The notes beneath the pieces are model-generated. The model worked only from the letters and a program-made list of their open reading frames with translations, searched no databases and was not told where the DNA came from. A DNA stretch of 6,485 bases. Origin: Helicobacteraceae bacterium (GTDB taxonomy: Bacteria; Campylobacterota; Campylobacteria; Campylobacterales; SZUA-545). Positions 6,268-6,485 of the stretch are shown here, piece by piece. The position numbers and the translations under genes are program-made. Location of the stretch: assembly GCA_031275395.1 (NCBI GenBank), contig JAISOU010000028.1, positions 1-6,485 on the forward strand. Direction: 5' to 3'. Position 1 is the first letter of the stretch. Each line of letters opens with the position of its first letter.

Positions 6268-6283
6268 TGGCGCTTTTTTTGCG
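6268..6283 (+). promoter_or_regulatory. Sigma54 (RpoN) -24/-12 promoter for the flagellin gene
   Basis: TGGCGC (6268-6273), five T and TTGCG (6279-6283) match the consensus TGGCAC-N5-TTGCA with GG and GC exactly in phase (one change in the -24 element). Transcription would begin near 6294, giving a leader of about 73 nt. In Campylobacterota, RpoN with the FlgR activator drives middle flagellar genes including flaB. The element lies within 15-30 nt of the divergent topA ATG. Confidence 0.75.
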
Positions 6284-6304
6284 AAAGTCTATCTCGAAAA
6301 CTAT

Positions 6305-6330
6305 TAAAAATGTCGTTTTAACGCCGATAT
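6305..6330 (+). promoter_or_regulatory. Sigma28 (FliA)-like promoter for the flagellin gene
   Basis: TAAA (6305-6308), a 14-nt spacer and GCCGATAT (6323-6330) resemble the FliA consensus TAAA-N15-GCCGATAA and the CGATAT -10 form reported for Campylobacter. The spacer is one shorter than the enteric optimum. Start of transcription would be near 6337-6338, leaving about 30 nt of leader before the ATG. Confidence 0.55.
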
Positions 6331-6334
6331 CATA
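6329..6334 (-). promoter_or_regulatory. Candidate -10 box for topA
   Basis: TATGAT on the minus strand is one base from TATAAT, with a T-rich stretch about 17 nt upstream. It would give a topA leader of about 70 nt that contains both flagellin promoter elements, and it overlaps the sigma28-like -10 by two bases. No better box lies closer to topA. Confidence 0.3.
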
Positions 6335-6354
6335 GCTGAACCTAGACTAAAACT

Positions 6355-6361
6355 AAAGGAG
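6355..6361 (+). promoter_or_regulatory. Ribosome binding site of the flagellin gene
   Basis: AAAGGAG is separated by 5 nt from the ATG at 6367. It is the strongest Shine-Dalgarno in the window, as expected for a very highly translated structural protein. Confidence 0.85.
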
Positions 6362-6366
6362 TGAAT

Positions 6367-6485
6367 ATGCCAGGTTTCATCATCAACACTAACATAAAGG
6401 CGTTAAACGCTCAGGTTAACGCGGACGTCGTTCAAAGAGCTTTAAGCTCGTCGCTTGAAAAACTTTCAAGCGGTCTAAGGATCAA
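6367..6485 (+). CDS. Flagellin, N-terminal fragment (runs off the window)
   Basis: Thirty-nine complete codons are present. After MPGF the product reads [12 protein letters not shown] (5-16) and ends [10 protein letters not shown] (30-39). INTN, the ALNAQ-type segment and LSSGLRI are the conserved D0 signature of bacterial flagellins, which forms the coiled core of the filament and the export region. The gene encodes the external filament subunit, secreted through the flagellar type III apparatus. Position 4 after the glycine is Ile where Campylobacter and Helicobacter flagellins usually read GFRINTN. Neighbourhood (divergent from topA) and the sigma54 element favour an ortholog of H. pylori flaB, but the extra sigma28-like motif means it could be the major or only flagellin, so no symbol is given. 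The strong RBS fixes the start. The rest lies beyond the right edge. Confidence 0.95.
   Translation, partial: MPGFIINTNIKALNAQVNADVVQRALSSSLEKLSSGLRI

Overview
The window looks like chromosomal core DNA from a Campylobacterota (epsilonproteobacterial) organism. The main reason is the head-to-head topA / flagellin pair at the right end, an arrangement I recall from Helicobacter pylori (flaB beside topA). Supporting reasons are a TopA of 734 aa with four C-terminal zinc ribbons, a small HPt-like helical protein downstream of hemW, and flagellar-type sigma54 and sigma28 motifs before the flagellin. Base composition looks balanced by eye. The palindrome CGATCG is strikingly common (28 copies by hand count). 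No mobile element, CRISPR array, tRNA or rRNA is visible.

Left block, plus strand (1-1400): the last 24 codons of an unidentified gene overlap the start of rnhB (RNase HII) by 4 nt. After 20 nt comes a gene for a secreted, possibly DUF4412-like protein. The three are spaced like one operon. A 179-nt convergent gap (1401-1579) separates them from the minus-strand block. It holds a weak plus-strand terminator candidate, a long imperfect inverted repeat and a polypurine tract. No gap in the window exceeds 300 nt.

Middle block, minus strand (3951 down to 1580): a predicted outer-membrane beta-barrel protein with a Pro/Gln-rich linker, then hemW, then the HPt-like protein, with gaps of 31 and 40 nt. 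A TATAAT box lies before the first gene and a hairpin plus T-run terminator lies at the stop codon of the last, so they form a probable three-gene operon. The first two genes both start with TTG.

Right block: topA (minus strand) ends in a very good intrinsic terminator that isolates it from the operon below. It is transcribed divergently from a flagellin gene of which only the first 39 codons are in the window. The 113-nt gap between them carries a sigma54-type -24/-12 element with exact spacing and, about 40 nt further on, a sigma28-like -35/-10. The sigma54 element sits just upstream of the topA start codon, inside its likely leader. This shared regulatory region is the most interesting part of the window. 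I see no clear evidence of a wholly new system. The genes without a firm function are the beta-barrel protein, the secreted protein at 672-1400 and the HPt-like protein.
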